Of a DNA stretch of 64,000 nucleotides, positions 47,308 through 57,414 are shown piece by piece. The notes under the pieces are model-generated. The model saw only the letters and a program-made list of their open reading frames with translations, was not told the DNA's origin and made no database searches. The translations under genes and the position numbers were made by a program. Position 1 is the stretch's first letter, and every line of letters starts with the position of its first letter. Origin of the DNA: Nocardia sp. NBC_00565. GTDB taxonomy: Bacteria > Actinomycetota > Actinomycetes > Mycobacteriales > Mycobacteriaceae. Location of the stretch: the NCBI RefSeq assembly GCF_036345915.1, contig NZ_CP107785.1, forward strand, positions 4,650,001-4,714,000, written 5' to 3'.

Positions 47308-47619
47308 TTATGCCTTGATCGCGCCGAACCTGTTGCCCTGGAGGATATCGACCTGGTTCATGTCGCCACCGCTGTTGGTCTTCACCTGAAGCTTCTTGTT
47401 CAGCTGCTCGACCCGGCTGTCGTACTGGGTCAGCTTGTCCTTGAAGGTATTCATGACCTCGGTGTACCCACCGGCAGCCGAACCCTCGAATTCCTGGATG
47501 AGCAGGGCGTGGAGCTGGTGGAGGTTCTCACTATTGTGCTTCATCGCCGCGGTGAGCGAGCCGATATTGCCGGTGGCCGCATCCGCGGCACTGTAGTTGA
47601 AGTGAATGGGCTTGGTCAT
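47308..47619 (-). CDS. Esx (WXG100-family) substrate, EsxH position
   Basis: A 103-residue helical hairpin (MTKPIHFNYSAADAATGNIG, then EFEGSAAGGYTEVMNTFKDK). The WxG turn is replaced by FEG. The gene is the fourth after eccC in ESX-3-like order, matching esxH. It should pair with the Esx protein at 47674 and be exported as a heterodimer. Confidence 0.85.
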   Translation of the reverse strand: MTKPIHFNYSAADAATGNIGSLTAAMKHNSENLHQLHALLIQEFEGSAAGGYTEVMNTFKDKLTQYDSRVEQLNKKLQVKTNSGGDMNQVDILQGNRFGAIKA

Positions 47620-47673
47620 TGGAATGGCCTTTCTTACTCCTGGTTTATTGTTCTACTGCCACGCCCGCGCTCG

Positions 47674-48072
47674 TCAGTACGAGGTGGTGTCGACCTTCGA
47701 CATGGCCTGCGTGGACATCACGTCCGCGCCCGACTGGAATCCATTGCTACCCGACGGGACGAAGTTTTCGCCACCCGAAGCAGCTACCACCTCGGCTGCC
47801 GAATCCAAGTCGTGAGCGTCGATCTTGACACCAGTCTCGGTCAACGCGTCGATGATTTCCTGCAGGGTTGCGCCCAACGACTTGCCAGCGGCGAACGCCT
47901 CTGACAGTGCATTGTTGATCGCCGTACCCGTGGCGCCCGAGACGGCCACGTACAGCTCATCCGCGGCGCTCGACAAGCCGTTGAGATTGCTCTCGAGCTC
48001 GCCGAGGCAGGCTGACGTATTCGCGGCACCCGTCTTCAGTTTCGTCGGGTCGACGTGAGTAAAGTGAGCCAT
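47674..48072 (-). CDS. Esx (WXG100-family) substrate, EsxG position
   Basis: A 132-residue protein, MAHFTHVDPTKLKTGAANTS. Two helices flank a turn with AVSGATGTAINNALSEAFA; no tryptophan is present. It has a longer C-terminal tail than EsxG (about 97 residues). It is 54 nt upstream of the partner gene. Confidence 0.8.
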   Translation of the reverse strand: MAHFTHVDPTKLKTGAANTSACLGELESNLNGLSSAADELYVAVSGATGTAINNALSEAFAAGKSLGATLQEIIDALTETGVKIDAHDLDSAAEVVAASGGENFVPSGSNGFQSGADVMSTQAMSKVDTTSY

Positions 48073-48113
48073 TTGTTGTTCCTCTCCATCAACTGGAATT
48101 CGACCTCGGCGAT

Positions 48114-49427
48114 TTACCGCGGAAGAACAGGGATATTCGAGTCCGCATCGTCGTCGGCTCGTTCGATGACACCGACCAGAACTTCCTGATCGGCAACCGA
48201 GTCCTCCGGATGATCGGTGTATTCGATAACACCGATCACCGGCGGCTTTTCCAGAACCGGGACTTCGTACTGCTCACCCGGCACGAAAACCTTGCCAGGC
48301 TTGCGTTCCTCGTCGCGGCGCCGCCGCCGCATCCGAGCATCGGCCGCGACCGCCCGGCGCGGCGGGCCGCCACGAGCCCCGGGGCCGGCCGATACCGGAT
48401 TCGACGCGGGGCCGAAGGCCGTACCCGGCCCGCGCAGCCAGTTCGACGGCATCCGGAATCCGGTCGACGCACCAGGCATCGAGCCGAGTCCGCCGCGCAC
48501 CATGCCGAGGGCCACGAGACTGCCGACACCACCGTTCAGACCTGCCAATGTGGATGAATCCGCTGAAGTTCCGTAGAAACCCTGCTGATCCATGGGCGAC
48601 TCGCCGGTACCGTCCATCGTCGAATTACCCGCGGCGTTATCCAGCGGCGACAGCGCTTGATCCGCATCCGCTGGTGGCTGAGCGGTGTCGCCCGGGGTCT
48701 GAGTCGGATCGGTCGGTGTGTCGGTCGGGTCGGTGGTGGGCCTGGTGGTGTCCGTCGGGTCGTTGACATTGTCGGTGCCGGTATCGGTGACATTGGTGGT
48801 CGTGCTATCCGGCGTTCGCACAGTGGTTTCGTTGTACGACTCGGGTGCGGTGTAGCTGGACGTCGGTGAGAAATCCCCGCCGCCGCCGGTCACGATCGGC
48901 GGGGCCTCGATGGGCGGCGGAAGCGCGGCCAGCGTGGGCGCGAGAGCGGCGGCGTAGCCGACCATCACGGCGGTGGCCTCGACCTTTATCTCTAAATACT
49001 CCAACTCCTGCAACAGGAGCGCCGGCGCGGCCGGAGTGCCTATGGCGAACGCCGAAGCGGCCTCCCGGGCCCGAAATGCGGCGAGGTGGATTGCCACAAC
49101 CCCCATGGCCGACTGCGCCGAGGTGTAAATATTCAGCGCTTGTTCCGCCAATGCAGCGGTCTGCGTGGCCACAAGGGCCTGCTCGTTCAACCATGCCGCA
49201 TGATTGCGGAACGCGGCCTGCGCCTGGTCGGACGATAGGCCCTTATACGTTCCGCCCATCTCGGTCATCGAGCTGTCGGTGTTGGCCGCGGCAGCGTTCA
49301 ATTGCGCGGCCATTGCCAGATAAGCCGCCGACGTCAACATCAACGGCATGATGCCGGGACCGCCGAGTAACCGGCCGATGATCTCCTCCGGCGTCTGCGC
49401 GAGGAACATAGGCAATGGTGCTGGCAT
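48114..49427 (-). CDS. PPE-type ESX substrate
   Basis: A 437-residue PPE-like protein. Residues 1-180 are helical (TSAAYLAMAAQLNAAAANTD, GLSSDQAQAAFRNHAAWLNE) as in PPE proteins, although the exact PPE tripeptide is not visible (TPEE occurs instead). A low-complexity Thr/Asp/Pro/Gly middle is followed by a basic, Gly-rich segment and an acidic tail ending NIPVLPR. It is 30 nt after the PE gene; the PE-PPE pair should be recognised by EspG. Confidence 0.85.
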   Translation of the reverse strand: MPAPLPMFLAQTPEEIIGRLLGGPGIMPLMLTSAAYLAMAAQLNAAAANTDSSMTEMGGTYKGLSSDQAQAAFRNHAAWLNEQALVATQTAALAEQALNIYTSAQSAMGVVAIHLAAFRAREAASAFAIGTPAAPALLLQELEYLEIKVEATAVMVGYAAALAPTLAALPPPIEAPPIVTGGGGDFSPTSSYTAPESYNETTVRTPDSTTTNVTDTGTDNVNDPTDTTRPTTDPTDTPTDPTQTPGDTAQPPADADQALSPLDNAAGNSTMDGTGESPMDQQGFYGTSADSSTLAGLNGGVGSLVALGMVRGGLGSMPGASTGFRMPSNWLRGPGTAFGPASNPVSAGPGARGGPPRRAVAADARMRRRRRDEERKPGKVFVPGEQYEVPVLEKPPVIGVIEYTDHPEDSVADQEVLVGVIERADDDADSNIPVLPR

Positions 49428-49457
49428 ATCATCAGCCTTCGCTCGGACCGTCCTCGA

Positions 49458-49775
49458 CTACTTACCGAATTTCACTCCGGTGGTGTGAACCTCGAGGCCG
49501 CCGTCGATATCAGAAACGACGTAGGCAACGCTGACGTCGGGCAACGCGGCCGCGCCCGCGGCTCCCCCCGCGACCCCGTCGGTTGTGCTCGGGAAGAACA
49601 ACTGCGCATGCTTTGCGAAGGCCTGGGGAATCATCGCGCTGACGTCATCCAAGCCGGGCTGAAGCGGGAGGGCGGCAGGTACGGCCGAACTGAGCATCTG
49701 CATCAGGTCGGCCGCACTGATGCCGAGTCGTGCCGCGATGACCGGGAGATGCTCCGGAACAAGATCGAGGTTCAT
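49458..49775 (-). CDS. PE-type ESX substrate
   Basis: A 105-residue protein with PE at residues 7-8 (MNLDLVPEHLPVIAARLGIS) and a helical hairpin that contains HAQLFFP, then a Gly/Ala turn (VAGGAAGAAALPDVSVAYVV). AGGAGA lies 5-6 nt before the ATG. It is the partner of the PPE protein. A perfect 24-bp palindrome (S3) lies 76 nt upstream. Confidence 0.85.
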   Translation of the reverse strand: MNLDLVPEHLPVIAARLGISAADLMQMLSSAVPAALPLQPGLDDVSAMIPQAFAKHAQLFFPSTTDGVAGGAAGAAALPDVSVAYVVSDIDGGLEVHTTGVKFGK

Positions 49776-49850
49776 GGAAGTCTCCTAAACGACTGGCACC
49801 ATCTCTTGGCAAGTGGTGCAGCAGGAACACTCTGTCAAGGAGAACGCTAA

Positions 49851-49874
49851 GTCATTCCCAACCATGGGAATGAC
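49851..49874 (-). promoter_or_regulatory. ESX-type palindrome S3, perfect 24-bp dyad
   Basis: GTCATTCCCA and TGGGAATGAC around ACCA, a perfect dyad with 10-bp arms. The core TTCCCA begins 80 nt from the PE start. It lies between eccC and PE, so an internal promoter for the PE-PPE-esx segment is likely. Confidence 0.8.
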
Positions 49875-49919
49875 AGTCGATCGAAACCCGAAAGTATGTG
49901 TACCCACTACCGATCCCGA

Positions 49920-52900
49920 TCAATCCTCCGGTGGTGTCCACGCCGACTGCACGAGATCCTTGCGCGAGTGCAGCGGCTCGACGAAGATGCCGCGCCCCAC
50001 CGGCTGCTTCATCGGCTTCACATCGCCGATGAGCATGCCGTCCAGTTTCGAGCCGTCCATGATGAACCCAGAGGAGTTGAGGTTCTTGATCTGGCCGAGC
50101 ACGTTGTCGTACATCGCGGTATCGGCCTGGGCGATATTGCGTGCCACGATGACATGCAATCCGGTGTCGCGGCCGTCGATGATGATGTCCTTCAACGGTT
50201 CCAGCGGATTGCGCAGACCGCGCTGAGCGACCATGTGGTAGTCATCGATCACCACGAAGATCTCCGGACCGGTCCACCACGAGCGCTCCTTGAGCTGCTG
50301 TGAGGTGACACCATCCGGTGGCCGGCGGCTGCGCATCTTCTCCGCGAACGGCGGCAGCCCGTCGAGCAGGTCACGCTCACTGGTCAGGAAGCCGATCGAC
50401 TGCTCTTCCGAGATGGCGTCCATATGCTGGCGCCGGTAGTCGATGAGCAGCACCCGGGCCTGATCCCTGGTGAACTGCCTGCGGATCGACTCGAGCAGCG
50501 CGCCCAGCACCGTCGACTTACCCGAACCGGATGATCCCAGCACAACGAAATGCGTCGAAACGCCGAAATCGACTGCGGCAGGCTGCAAGTCGGATTCACG
50601 GACACCGAACGGCACCACCAGCCGCTGGGCCGGGGTCCTCAGTTCCGGTCGGCCCGCGAGAATCTCGTCCAAGGTGATCTGCGCGGGCAGCAGCTTCACC
50701 TCGGGCGCGCGGCGGCCCTGGTAGGTCCGACGCAGCTGGTCGATCGCGGCCGTCATGCCCGCACCGGCCGAATCGGCCTCGGCGGTCCCATCGATGCGCG
50801 GCAGTGCGGTCAGCATGTGCAGCGCGTCGTTGGAGATGCAGCGGCCGGGGCGGTCCGGCGGGATCGCCGTGACCACATTGCGATGATTCATGAACACCGT
50901 GTCGGTCAGGTCGCCGAGGCGCATCTCCAGTCGGGTCTGGATCAGATCCTTGATGGCCGGACGGACCGCCGCCCACCGCGAGCTGCTGATCACCAAATGG
51001 ATCCCGTAGTTCAGACCCTGCAGCGCGATCGATTCCATCACCGGCAGGTACTCGTCGAAATACGGTCCGGTGACAGCGAATCCGATATCCCAGCCGTCGA
51101 CGACAATGAACACATCGCCGTGATTGTCCCCGCGGGCGGTCAGTTCCGCGGCCTCCCGCGGCGAGGTGCGCCGCCGCCGGAACTCGCGCATGGAGTCGAT
51201 GGCCAGTTCGCTGAACAGCGCCTGCCGACTCGCGATGAGGTTGGTGACGAGCGCGAAGGTCCGCCGGATCCGATCACCGTCGCGGGACGAGGCGACCGAA
51301 CCGACGTGCGGCACATTGCGCACGCCGGACAGACCGCCGGAGAAGTCGAGGCAGTAGAACTGCACCTGCTCCGGGGTATGTGTCAACGCGGCGGCCATGA
51401 TCAGCGTCTGCAGCGCGGTCGACTTACCGGACTGCGGACCACCGACGACCGCCACATGGCCGCCCGCGGCGGACAGATCGACCGACCACACATCCTGACG
51501 CTGCTGGCGCGGCTTGTCCACGATCGCCAGCGGCAGCTGCAGTGCACCGGGGGTCACGGCGGACAGCAGTTTGTCCAGGGTGGGCGGCACGGTCAGCGGC
51601 GGCAGCCACATCTTGTGGGCCGGCGTGCCGTATCCGGCCAACTGCTGCAGCGCCGTCTCCATCACCGTCACCGGCTCGCCATCCGGCGTTTCCGGCTGCT
51701 GCACAACGGGTTCGGGTTCGACGGGCGCGGACCGCGCCTCCACGATATGCGCCGTGGTGAATTGCTGAGGTGGCCGATAACTCCCGCCGAGCCGCCGGGC
51801 CCGCTGCGCGCCCGCTGTCGAGGCCTGTGCGGGCGGCGTGTACGGCGAACCGACATAAGCGGCCTGGAAGCGCTGCAAATCGCCCGAACCGACCCGCAGA
51901 TAGCCCGAGCCCGGCTTCTTCGGCAGGTGATAGGCGTCCGCCGTGCCGATGGCGTCGCGGGAGTCCGCGGTCTGGTTGGTGCGCAACGCGATTCGGTAGG
52001 ACAGGTGCGCTTCCAGCTCACCCATCCGGTTGGCGGGCACCTTCTGCGAGGCCAGCAACAGGTGGATGCGCAGCGAACGACCCAATCGGCCGATGGCGAC
52101 GAACAGTTTCGAGAAGTTCGGGTGCTGCTCGAGCAGTTCGGCGAATTCATCGAGGATGATCAGCAGGGTCGGCATCGGGGCCAGTTGCGCGCCCTGCTCG
52201 CGGGCCCGCTCGTAGTCGGCGACGCTCGCGAAGTTGCCCGCATCACGCAGAATACGTTGCCGCCGACCCATTTCGCCGTTGATCACGTCTTCCATACGGG
52301 TGACGAGATCGGCTTCCTCTTCCATGTTGGTGACCACCGCGGTCACATGGTGCAGGCGGTCGAATCCGAGGAAGGTCGCGCCACCCTTGAAGTCGACCAG
52401 CAGCAGGTTGAGGACGTCCGGCGGATGCGTTGCCACCGCCGAAAGCACCAGGGTCCGAAGGAATTCCGACTTTCCGGAGCCAGTGGCGCCGATGCACATA
52501 CCGTGCGGGCCCATGCCCTCCTCGGCCGATTCCTTGATATCGAGATACACCAGGCCGCCGACCGGGTCGTAACCGAACGGAATGTTCAGCCGGGCCCGGT
52601 CGGCGTCGCGCCGCCGCGGCCACTGCCGCTCGGCCCGGATCGCGCCCGGGTCGGTGATGCCGACCATTTCTTCCCACGTGGTACCGCCGCTGGCCTGATC
52701 GGCCACCACCGCCTCGACGACCGTCGAGAGCCGGTACGGAGAGATGTTGCGGGCCAATGCCGTTGCCGCGGCGACCGACATCGCGTCGGCGACCCCGACC
52801 CGCCGCAACCCGCGCGGGCTCACCTCGTGCAGCGCCCGATCGGCGTCCACCACGAACCTCAGCGCTCTGGGCAGGGTTTGGTCGGCCCGGCCCAGCCGCA

Positions 52901-53930
52901 GCCAGGTACAACCGTCGACACCCGAAATATCACGGTCGGTGGCCGAGCCACCGACATCGACGATCAGCAGATAGTGCTTGCGATCCAGCGTAGGTTCGGA
53001 ATTCGCGGAGAACGGACCGCGGTTGAGCCCGGCCAGCGCCTTCGCCCGCAACTCGGCGACATTGCGGTACACCATCCGGCTCGAACCGATCGCGTCGGTA
53101 TCGCTGGCGTGCTGGGTATGCGGCAACCATTTCAGCCAAGACCATTGCGGCGCATCGGGATCCGACAGCACCGCCGCGACCGCGATCTGGTCCGGACCGT
53201 GCAGCACGGCGATCTCGGCGACCATCGCCCGCACCAGGGCGGCCACCGCGTCGGTATCCCCATCGATGCCGACCTGCGGCGCGGAGAGCAGATTGATCGC
53301 GACCGGCATGCCGCCGACGGTGGAGTATGCCTTCGCGAATCGGGTGACCTCGACGACGCCGACCGGATCCAGATCCGAGGTGGGCGCGGCCTCGGGCACG
53401 ATGACCCGGACCTGGTTGGCGATCCGGCCGCGTCCCACCCGGACCCGCAGGAATTGCGGACTGGCGACCTGCACCTCCCACATGCGCTTGCCGCCGATCA
53501 ATCCGGCGATCTCGGCCGGACCCGGATGGGTGTAGCGCAGGAAGGTATGCAACTCGGCCTCGGCCGCGTGCACGGTCTTGCGGTTATCGGTGATGCTGCG
53601 CAGATAGTCCTTGCGCTCCTCGTTGAGACTCGCGGCGCCCCCGCTCGCATTGCCACCGAGCGCACCGCCCATCATGCCGCCCATCGAGACCAGCATCATG
53701 ATCGGGAACATCATCATCATCGGGTTCATCTGCCCGCCGCCGCGGAACATCATCACCATCATGCCGCCCATGGCCGAGACCATGATGACCGGCATGATCA
53801 TCTTGAGCCGGGACGGCGGCACCGGTTTGGGCAGTTCGGTCGGCGGCTGCAGGCGCAACTCGGTCACGGCGGGCGCCTTCGGTCCGCGCACCATCCGAGC
53901 GGGTCGCACGAATCGGCGGGTGGCCGTCAC
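49920..53930 (-). CDS. eccC: ESX motor ATPase EccC
   Basis: A 1336-residue FtsK/SpoIIIE-type ATPase, fused (not split into Ca and Cb). Two Met-rich N-terminal membrane helices (MIMPVIMVSAMGGMMVMMFR) are followed by three ATPase domains, with Walker A GATGSGKSEFL, GGPQSGKSTAL and GSSGSGKSTVL. Walker B of domain 1 is LLLVDFKGG. It recognises Esx and PE-PPE signals and powers export. A GTG at 53930 overlaps the eccB stop by 4 nt. Confidence 0.95.
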   Translation of the reverse strand: MTATRRFVRPARMVRGPKAPAVTELRLQPPTELPKPVPPSRLKMIMPVIMVSAMGGMMVMMFRGGGQMNPMMMMFPIMMLVSMGGMMGGALGGNASGGAASLNEERKDYLRSITDNRKTVHAAEAELHTFLRYTHPGPAEIAGLIGGKRMWEVQVASPQFLRVRVGRGRIANQVRVIVPEAAPTSDLDPVGVVEVTRFAKAYSTVGGMPVAINLLSAPQVGIDGDTDAVAALVRAMVAEIAVLHGPDQIAVAAVLSDPDAPQWSWLKWLPHTQHASDTDAIGSSRMVYRNVAELRAKALAGLNRGPFSANSEPTLDRKHYLLIVDVGGSATDRDISGVDGCTWLRLGRADQTLPRALRFVVDADRALHEVSPRGLRRVGVADAMSVAAATALARNISPYRLSTVVEAVVADQASGGTTWEEMVGITDPGAIRAERQWPRRRDADRARLNIPFGYDPVGGLVYLDIKESAEEGMGPHGMCIGATGSGKSEFLRTLVLSAVATHPPDVLNLLLVDFKGGATFLGFDRLHHVTAVVTNMEEEADLVTRMEDVINGEMGRRQRILRDAGNFASVADYERAREQGAQLAPMPTLLIILDEFAELLEQHPNFSKLFVAIGRLGRSLRIHLLLASQKVPANRMGELEAHLSYRIALRTNQTADSRDAIGTADAYHLPKKPGSGYLRVGSGDLQRFQAAYVGSPYTPPAQASTAGAQRARRLGGSYRPPQQFTTAHIVEARSAPVEPEPVVQQPETPDGEPVTVMETALQQLAGYGTPAHKMWLPPLTVPPTLDKLLSAVTPGALQLPLAIVDKPRQQRQDVWSVDLSAAGGHVAVVGGPQSGKSTALQTLIMAAALTHTPEQVQFYCLDFSGGLSGVRNVPHVGSVASSRDGDRIRRTFALVTNLIASRQALFSELAIDSMREFRRRRTSPREAAELTARGDNHGDVFIVVDGWDIGFAVTGPYFDEYLPVMESIALQGLNYGIHLVISSSRWAAVRPAIKDLIQTRLEMRLGDLTDTVFMNHRNVVTAIPPDRPGRCISNDALHMLTALPRIDGTAEADSAGAGMTAAIDQLRRTYQGRRAPEVKLLPAQITLDEILAGRPELRTPAQRLVVPFGVRESDLQPAAVDFGVSTHFVVLGSSGSGKSTVLGALLESIRRQFTRDQARVLLIDYRRQHMDAISEEQSIGFLTSERDLLDGLPPFAEKMRSRRPPDGVTSQQLKERSWWTGPEIFVVIDDYHMVAQRGLRNPLEPLKDIIIDGRDTGLHVIVARNIAQADTAMYDNVLGQIKNLNSSGFIMDGSKLDGMLIGDVKPMKQPVGRGIFVEPLHSRKDLVQSAWTPPED

Positions 53931-55480
53931 GAGGTTCCACCAGGAAGTCCGGCGACGGCCTTATCCGTCGGGATGCCATCGTGCTGGAGCTTGGCGTCCG
54001 ACTGGGACAACGTGGGGCCGACGGCGAACAGCGATACGACGCTCCACGGCGCGGGGACTGGATTGCGCAAACCCAACGCACCGAGCGTCTGTGCCGCGTC
54101 GCCTTTGTCGTTGGTGTCGATGCCGTACCGGACGCCGCTGTCGGAGATCCAGAACATCGACTCCCGCCGTGGCGAGCCCGGATCCTCGCCGGTCACCTGG
54201 ACGAATCGGCCGGTGGTCCGCGGCATATACGCGGCGTCGGCGGTGGTCCCGCGCGATCCGGTCGCGGTGACCAGGAAGACAGTTCTGCCCTGCTCCTCCA
54301 CTGTCAACGGCAGCTGCCGTCCCACCAGCAGTTCGATGGCGGCATTCGGATCGGTGCCAGAACGCGACCAGTGATAGCAGGTCACACCGAGTTTTTGCGG
54401 ATCCACCACGTGGACCGGACGGCTCGGATAGGCCGCCGTGCCCGGCCACGCGCCCGGTCGCAGATTCGCCGCGACCACATCGGGTCCGACCGTCCTCGTC
54501 CCGACCGTGCCGTGCGAATCGGCGTTGCGGATCATTGCGGCCAGTACCGAATTGATCTGCACGACACCGGATTGCGACACCAGATAGTAGGAGGCGCCAC
54601 GGTCGGGCGTGGATACCGTCAGCACCGAACCGACCGGAACGCTCAGGCCCGAGGACAATGTCTCGGTTTCACCCGAGCCCGGTACCGCGGGCACCCGCAG
54701 CGGCGGCGCCTCGGGGATGGCGGAGATGAAGCCCTTCGAGGCGGAGACGACCGTCGAGGTCGGATCGATACCCAGCGCCAAGATCACTGCCGAATCGCGC
54801 AGATCTATTGCCGCGCGGACGATCCCCTGCTGGGGGTCGGAGTACACCAACCAGGTGGTGGTGTCATCGCGCAGCAACCGGGCCTCGTCTGGACCGAGCC
54901 TGCGGATCGCATCACCGTCGACGGTGAGCGGACCGCCGATCGCGGTGGTCTGCACCGGCGACAACGCGACCGTCGGCAATCCGGTCGTCGGATTGACCGG
55001 GGCGGCCGCGCCGATCTTCGCGGTATCGCACACCGTCCATGACGAATTCCGGTCGGTGGTGTCGGCGATCGTCCCTGGCGCACCCGGAATACCGACCCAG
55101 GGTCCGCGCGGGTACTTGGCCAGTTCGTCGCGGGAAACCGGCACCGGGTTGTCCGCCGAACCGATGATGAGCCGCGCCGAGGTGAGATTCAGCGCCGGAT
55201 GCAGTCGACCGCCGACGCGCACGAAGAGCGCGCCGGTGTCCTTCTCCGAGACGATCTTCGAATCCCCCACCTTCTTGGCGGGCTTGAAGAATGCCAGCAC
55301 CGCCGAACCGGCGATCAGCACACAGGCGAGCGCGATACCGATCGTCAGCGCCGTCGACCGGCCGCGCTGCGGATCATCGATCATCGACGCGTCCCGGCGG
55401 ACCAGCGCGTGCTCGATGCGGCGCAGCAGAAAACGCCACCCCGATATCTGGTGCTTGGTCACCACCCGGAAGCGTGCCAC
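53927..55480 (-). CDS. eccB: ESX core protein EccB
   Basis: A 517-residue protein with a short cytoplasmic N-terminus (VTKHQISGWRFLLRRIEHAL), one membrane helix (TALTIGIALACVLIAGSAVL, about residues 43-65) and a large periplasmic domain with the EccB repeats (GGRLHPALNLTSARLIIG). It starts 4 nt after the eccA stop and overlaps eccC by 4 nt. Confidence 0.94.
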   Translation of the reverse strand: MARFRVVTKHQISGWRFLLRRIEHALVRRDASMIDDPQRGRSTALTIGIALACVLIAGSAVLAFFKPAKKVGDSKIVSEKDTGALFVRVGGRLHPALNLTSARLIIGSADNPVPVSRDELAKYPRGPWVGIPGAPGTIADTTDRNSSWTVCDTAKIGAAAPVNPTTGLPTVALSPVQTTAIGGPLTVDGDAIRRLGPDEARLLRDDTTTWLVYSDPQQGIVRAAIDLRDSAVILALGIDPTSTVVSASKGFISAIPEAPPLRVPAVPGSGETETLSSGLSVPVGSVLTVSTPDRGASYYLVSQSGVVQINSVLAAMIRNADSHGTVGTRTVGPDVVAANLRPGAWPGTAAYPSRPVHVVDPQKLGVTCYHWSRSGTDPNAAIELLVGRQLPLTVEEQGRTVFLVTATGSRGTTADAAYMPRTTGRFVQVTGEDPGSPRRESMFWISDSGVRYGIDTNDKGDAAQTLGALGLRNPVPAPWSVVSLFAVGPTLSQSDAKLQHDGIPTDKAVAGLPGGTS

Positions 55481-55484
55481 CAGG

Positions 55485-57245
55485 TCAGCCCGTCGCGGCC
55501 GGCGCCAGGCCCGTCAACGCCGCGGCGATATCGAAGGCGTCGATGGTCATCAACTCTTCGTTGGTCATCGAAAGGATGTCCGCGTTATCCCTGGTGAAGC
55601 GATAGTCCCGCTCAGCCTCGGCAGCTTCGACCACGTTGCGCACGAACCGACCGTTGCCCGCGAGATCGATCAGCCGCCTACCGTTCCTGGTCTGTTCGGC
55701 GAGCGTTTCGCAGCGGTCGCGCAGGACTTCCTTGGCCCGTTCGGACAGGATCGAATCCTTCTTGCGCGCAATGTAATCGGCGATGCGCACCAATTCGTCC
55801 GCGTCGTAGCTGGAGAAGCGGATCCGTTTGGTGAAGCGGGAGGCCAGACCGTCGTTGGAGGCAAGGAACCGGTCGATCTGGTCCTCGTATCCGGCGATGA
55901 TCACGACCAGTTTGTCGCGGTCGTTCTCCATCCGGGCCAGCAGCGTGTCGACGGCTTCCTTGCCGAATGCGTCACCGCCGGACAGGCCCTCCTGGACCAG
56001 GGTGTACGCCTCGTCGATGAACAGCACACCACCCAGCGCGGAGTCGATCAACGCGTTCGTCTTCGGCGCGGTATGGCCGAGATGGGTGCCGACCATATCG
56101 TTGCGGGAAACCTCGATCACTTCGGCGTTCTCGACCACGCCCAGACCCGCGAAGATCTTGGCGATCACCCGGGCGATGGTGGTCTTGCCGGTGCCGGGCG
56201 GGCCGGAGAAGATCAAATGCTGAGAGCGCGAATCGACGGCGAGCCCGCGCTTGGCCCGCACCTGATCCATCAGCACACCCGACTTGAGCCGGTCGACCTG
56301 CTCCTTGACCGAGTCCATGCCGATCTGCGTGCGCAGCAAGTCGGACGCCTCGGCCAGCAACGACTCCCGTTGCATCTTCGCGGCCGATGCCGCGACCTCG
56401 GCCGGGTCGTCACCGGACTTCGGATCCCACTGGTTGCTGCGCGAGGCGATCACCTCGGCGGTGGTGATCTCGAGTCGAAATACCTTGTCCCGCACCGCAC
56501 GTTGCCACTCCGGGCGATCCGGCCACAGCGCGGAGCCCTGCAGCCCCTTGAGGATCTTGTCGGCGGCATCGTGATCACCGTCGTGGCGCAGCAGCATGCC
56601 GAGCAGGTAGTGCGCATCCGCCCAGATGTAGGACAGATTGCCGGATTGGCTGTCCTCGACGATGCGTTGCGCGCGCGGCATGGCCTCACCCAACCGGCCG
56701 AGGTGCGCGAGCGACTGCGCGGTCATCAGTTCGGCCGCGATATCCAGCAGGCCGTCCTCGAGCGAGGGCTTGGCATTGCGCGCGGTGAGCACATCGAGCC
56801 ACTGCTTGGTCCGGAAGAACAACGACATACGCACGAAGTCGGCGACGTCATCGCGCGCCACCTCGTTGAGAATGGCCAAAGCTTCTTGCCATTCGCCACC
56901 ATCGGCATAGGCGCAGGCCTGAGCGATGGCGATCTGATCGCGATCCGCCATGGCCACGCGCAGCCCGTAGATCCCGATCTCGACCTGGCACCACAGTGCC
57001 CGATCGACCAGTCCGGCACGCTGCTGATCTCGATAGAGATTGTGCACCGAACGATAAGCGCCGTAGATCACCTCGGCGTTGACCTCACCCGCCATGGCCC
57101 GCCCCAGCCAGGCATCGCACATGTCGGGGTCCAGATCAGTGGCGGCACGGAAGGCGGCCGCCGCTTGTTGTTCGTTTCGTACACCGCCAGCGACCAGCGC
57201 CAGACTCTGAACACCTGTGTAGAACGCGTCCTCGGCCGCAGACAA
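55485..57245 (-). CDS. eccA: ESX cytosolic ATPase EccA
   Basis: A 586-residue AAA+ ATPase. TPR-like N-terminal half; the C-terminal AAA domain has Walker A FSGPPGTGKTTIARV and Walker B GVLFIDEAYTLVQEG. EccA acts in the cytosol, probably releasing substrates from their chaperones. A TTG at 57245 (LSAAEDAFYTG) with GGAAGG about 9 nt upstream is the better start; the open frame extends to 57326 but runs through the palindrome S4. It is the first gene of the long ESX operon. Confidence 0.92.
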   Translation of the reverse strand: MSAAEDAFYTGVQSLALVAGGVRNEQQAAAAFRAATDLDPDMCDAWLGRAMAGEVNAEVIYGAYRSVHNLYRDQQRAGLVDRALWCQVEIGIYGLRVAMADRDQIAIAQACAYADGGEWQEALAILNEVARDDVADFVRMSLFFRTKQWLDVLTARNAKPSLEDGLLDIAAELMTAQSLAHLGRLGEAMPRAQRIVEDSQSGNLSYIWADAHYLLGMLLRHDGDHDAADKILKGLQGSALWPDRPEWQRAVRDKVFRLEITTAEVIASRSNQWDPKSGDDPAEVAASAAKMQRESLLAEASDLLRTQIGMDSVKEQVDRLKSGVLMDQVRAKRGLAVDSRSQHLIFSGPPGTGKTTIARVIAKIFAGLGVVENAEVIEVSRNDMVGTHLGHTAPKTNALIDSALGGVLFIDEAYTLVQEGLSGGDAFGKEAVDTLLARMENDRDKLVVIIAGYEDQIDRFLASNDGLASRFTKRIRFSSYDADELVRIADYIARKKDSILSERAKEVLRDRCETLAEQTRNGRRLIDLAGNGRFVRNVVEAAEAERDYRFTRDNADILSMTNEELMTIDAFDIAAALTGLAPAATG

Positions 57246-57316
57246 CTCGGACTTCCCTTCCGACGATCTCGTTGACCGAAGATAGCTACTTCGGGCCCAA
57301 CTACCACGTTGATCTA

Positions 57317-57332
57317 TTCCCAACACTGGGAA
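57317..57332 (-). promoter_or_regulatory. ESX-type palindrome S4 upstream of eccA
   Basis: TTCCCA and TGGGAA around ACAC, a perfect dyad 72 nt before the TTG start of eccA. This is the best candidate for control of the whole ESX operon. Confidence 0.8.
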
Positions 57333-57388
57333 GCCGCGGCAGCCTTGGCGCAGCTAGTTAGTTGTTCAGAGTCATTGGCACGCTGTTG

Positions 57389-57414
57389 AATGTGCCGTCA
57401 TTCAGCGGTATGAT
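57389..57414 (-). promoter_or_regulatory. double-palindrome site 6 (upstream of eccA)
   Basis: GTGCCG (57392-57397), 8 nt, CGGTAT (57406-57411). The arms are partly degenerate but spacing and the inner CAG match site 1. It lies 57 nt outside palindrome S4, and no gene starts just to the right, so eccA is its likely target. Confidence 0.55.

Noticed and set aside
50550..54374. Open frame of 1274 codons on the plus strand
   Set aside because: It is entirely antisense to eccC and eccB, is full of His, Arg and Gln, and shows no domain. Such frames are usual in high-GC DNA.
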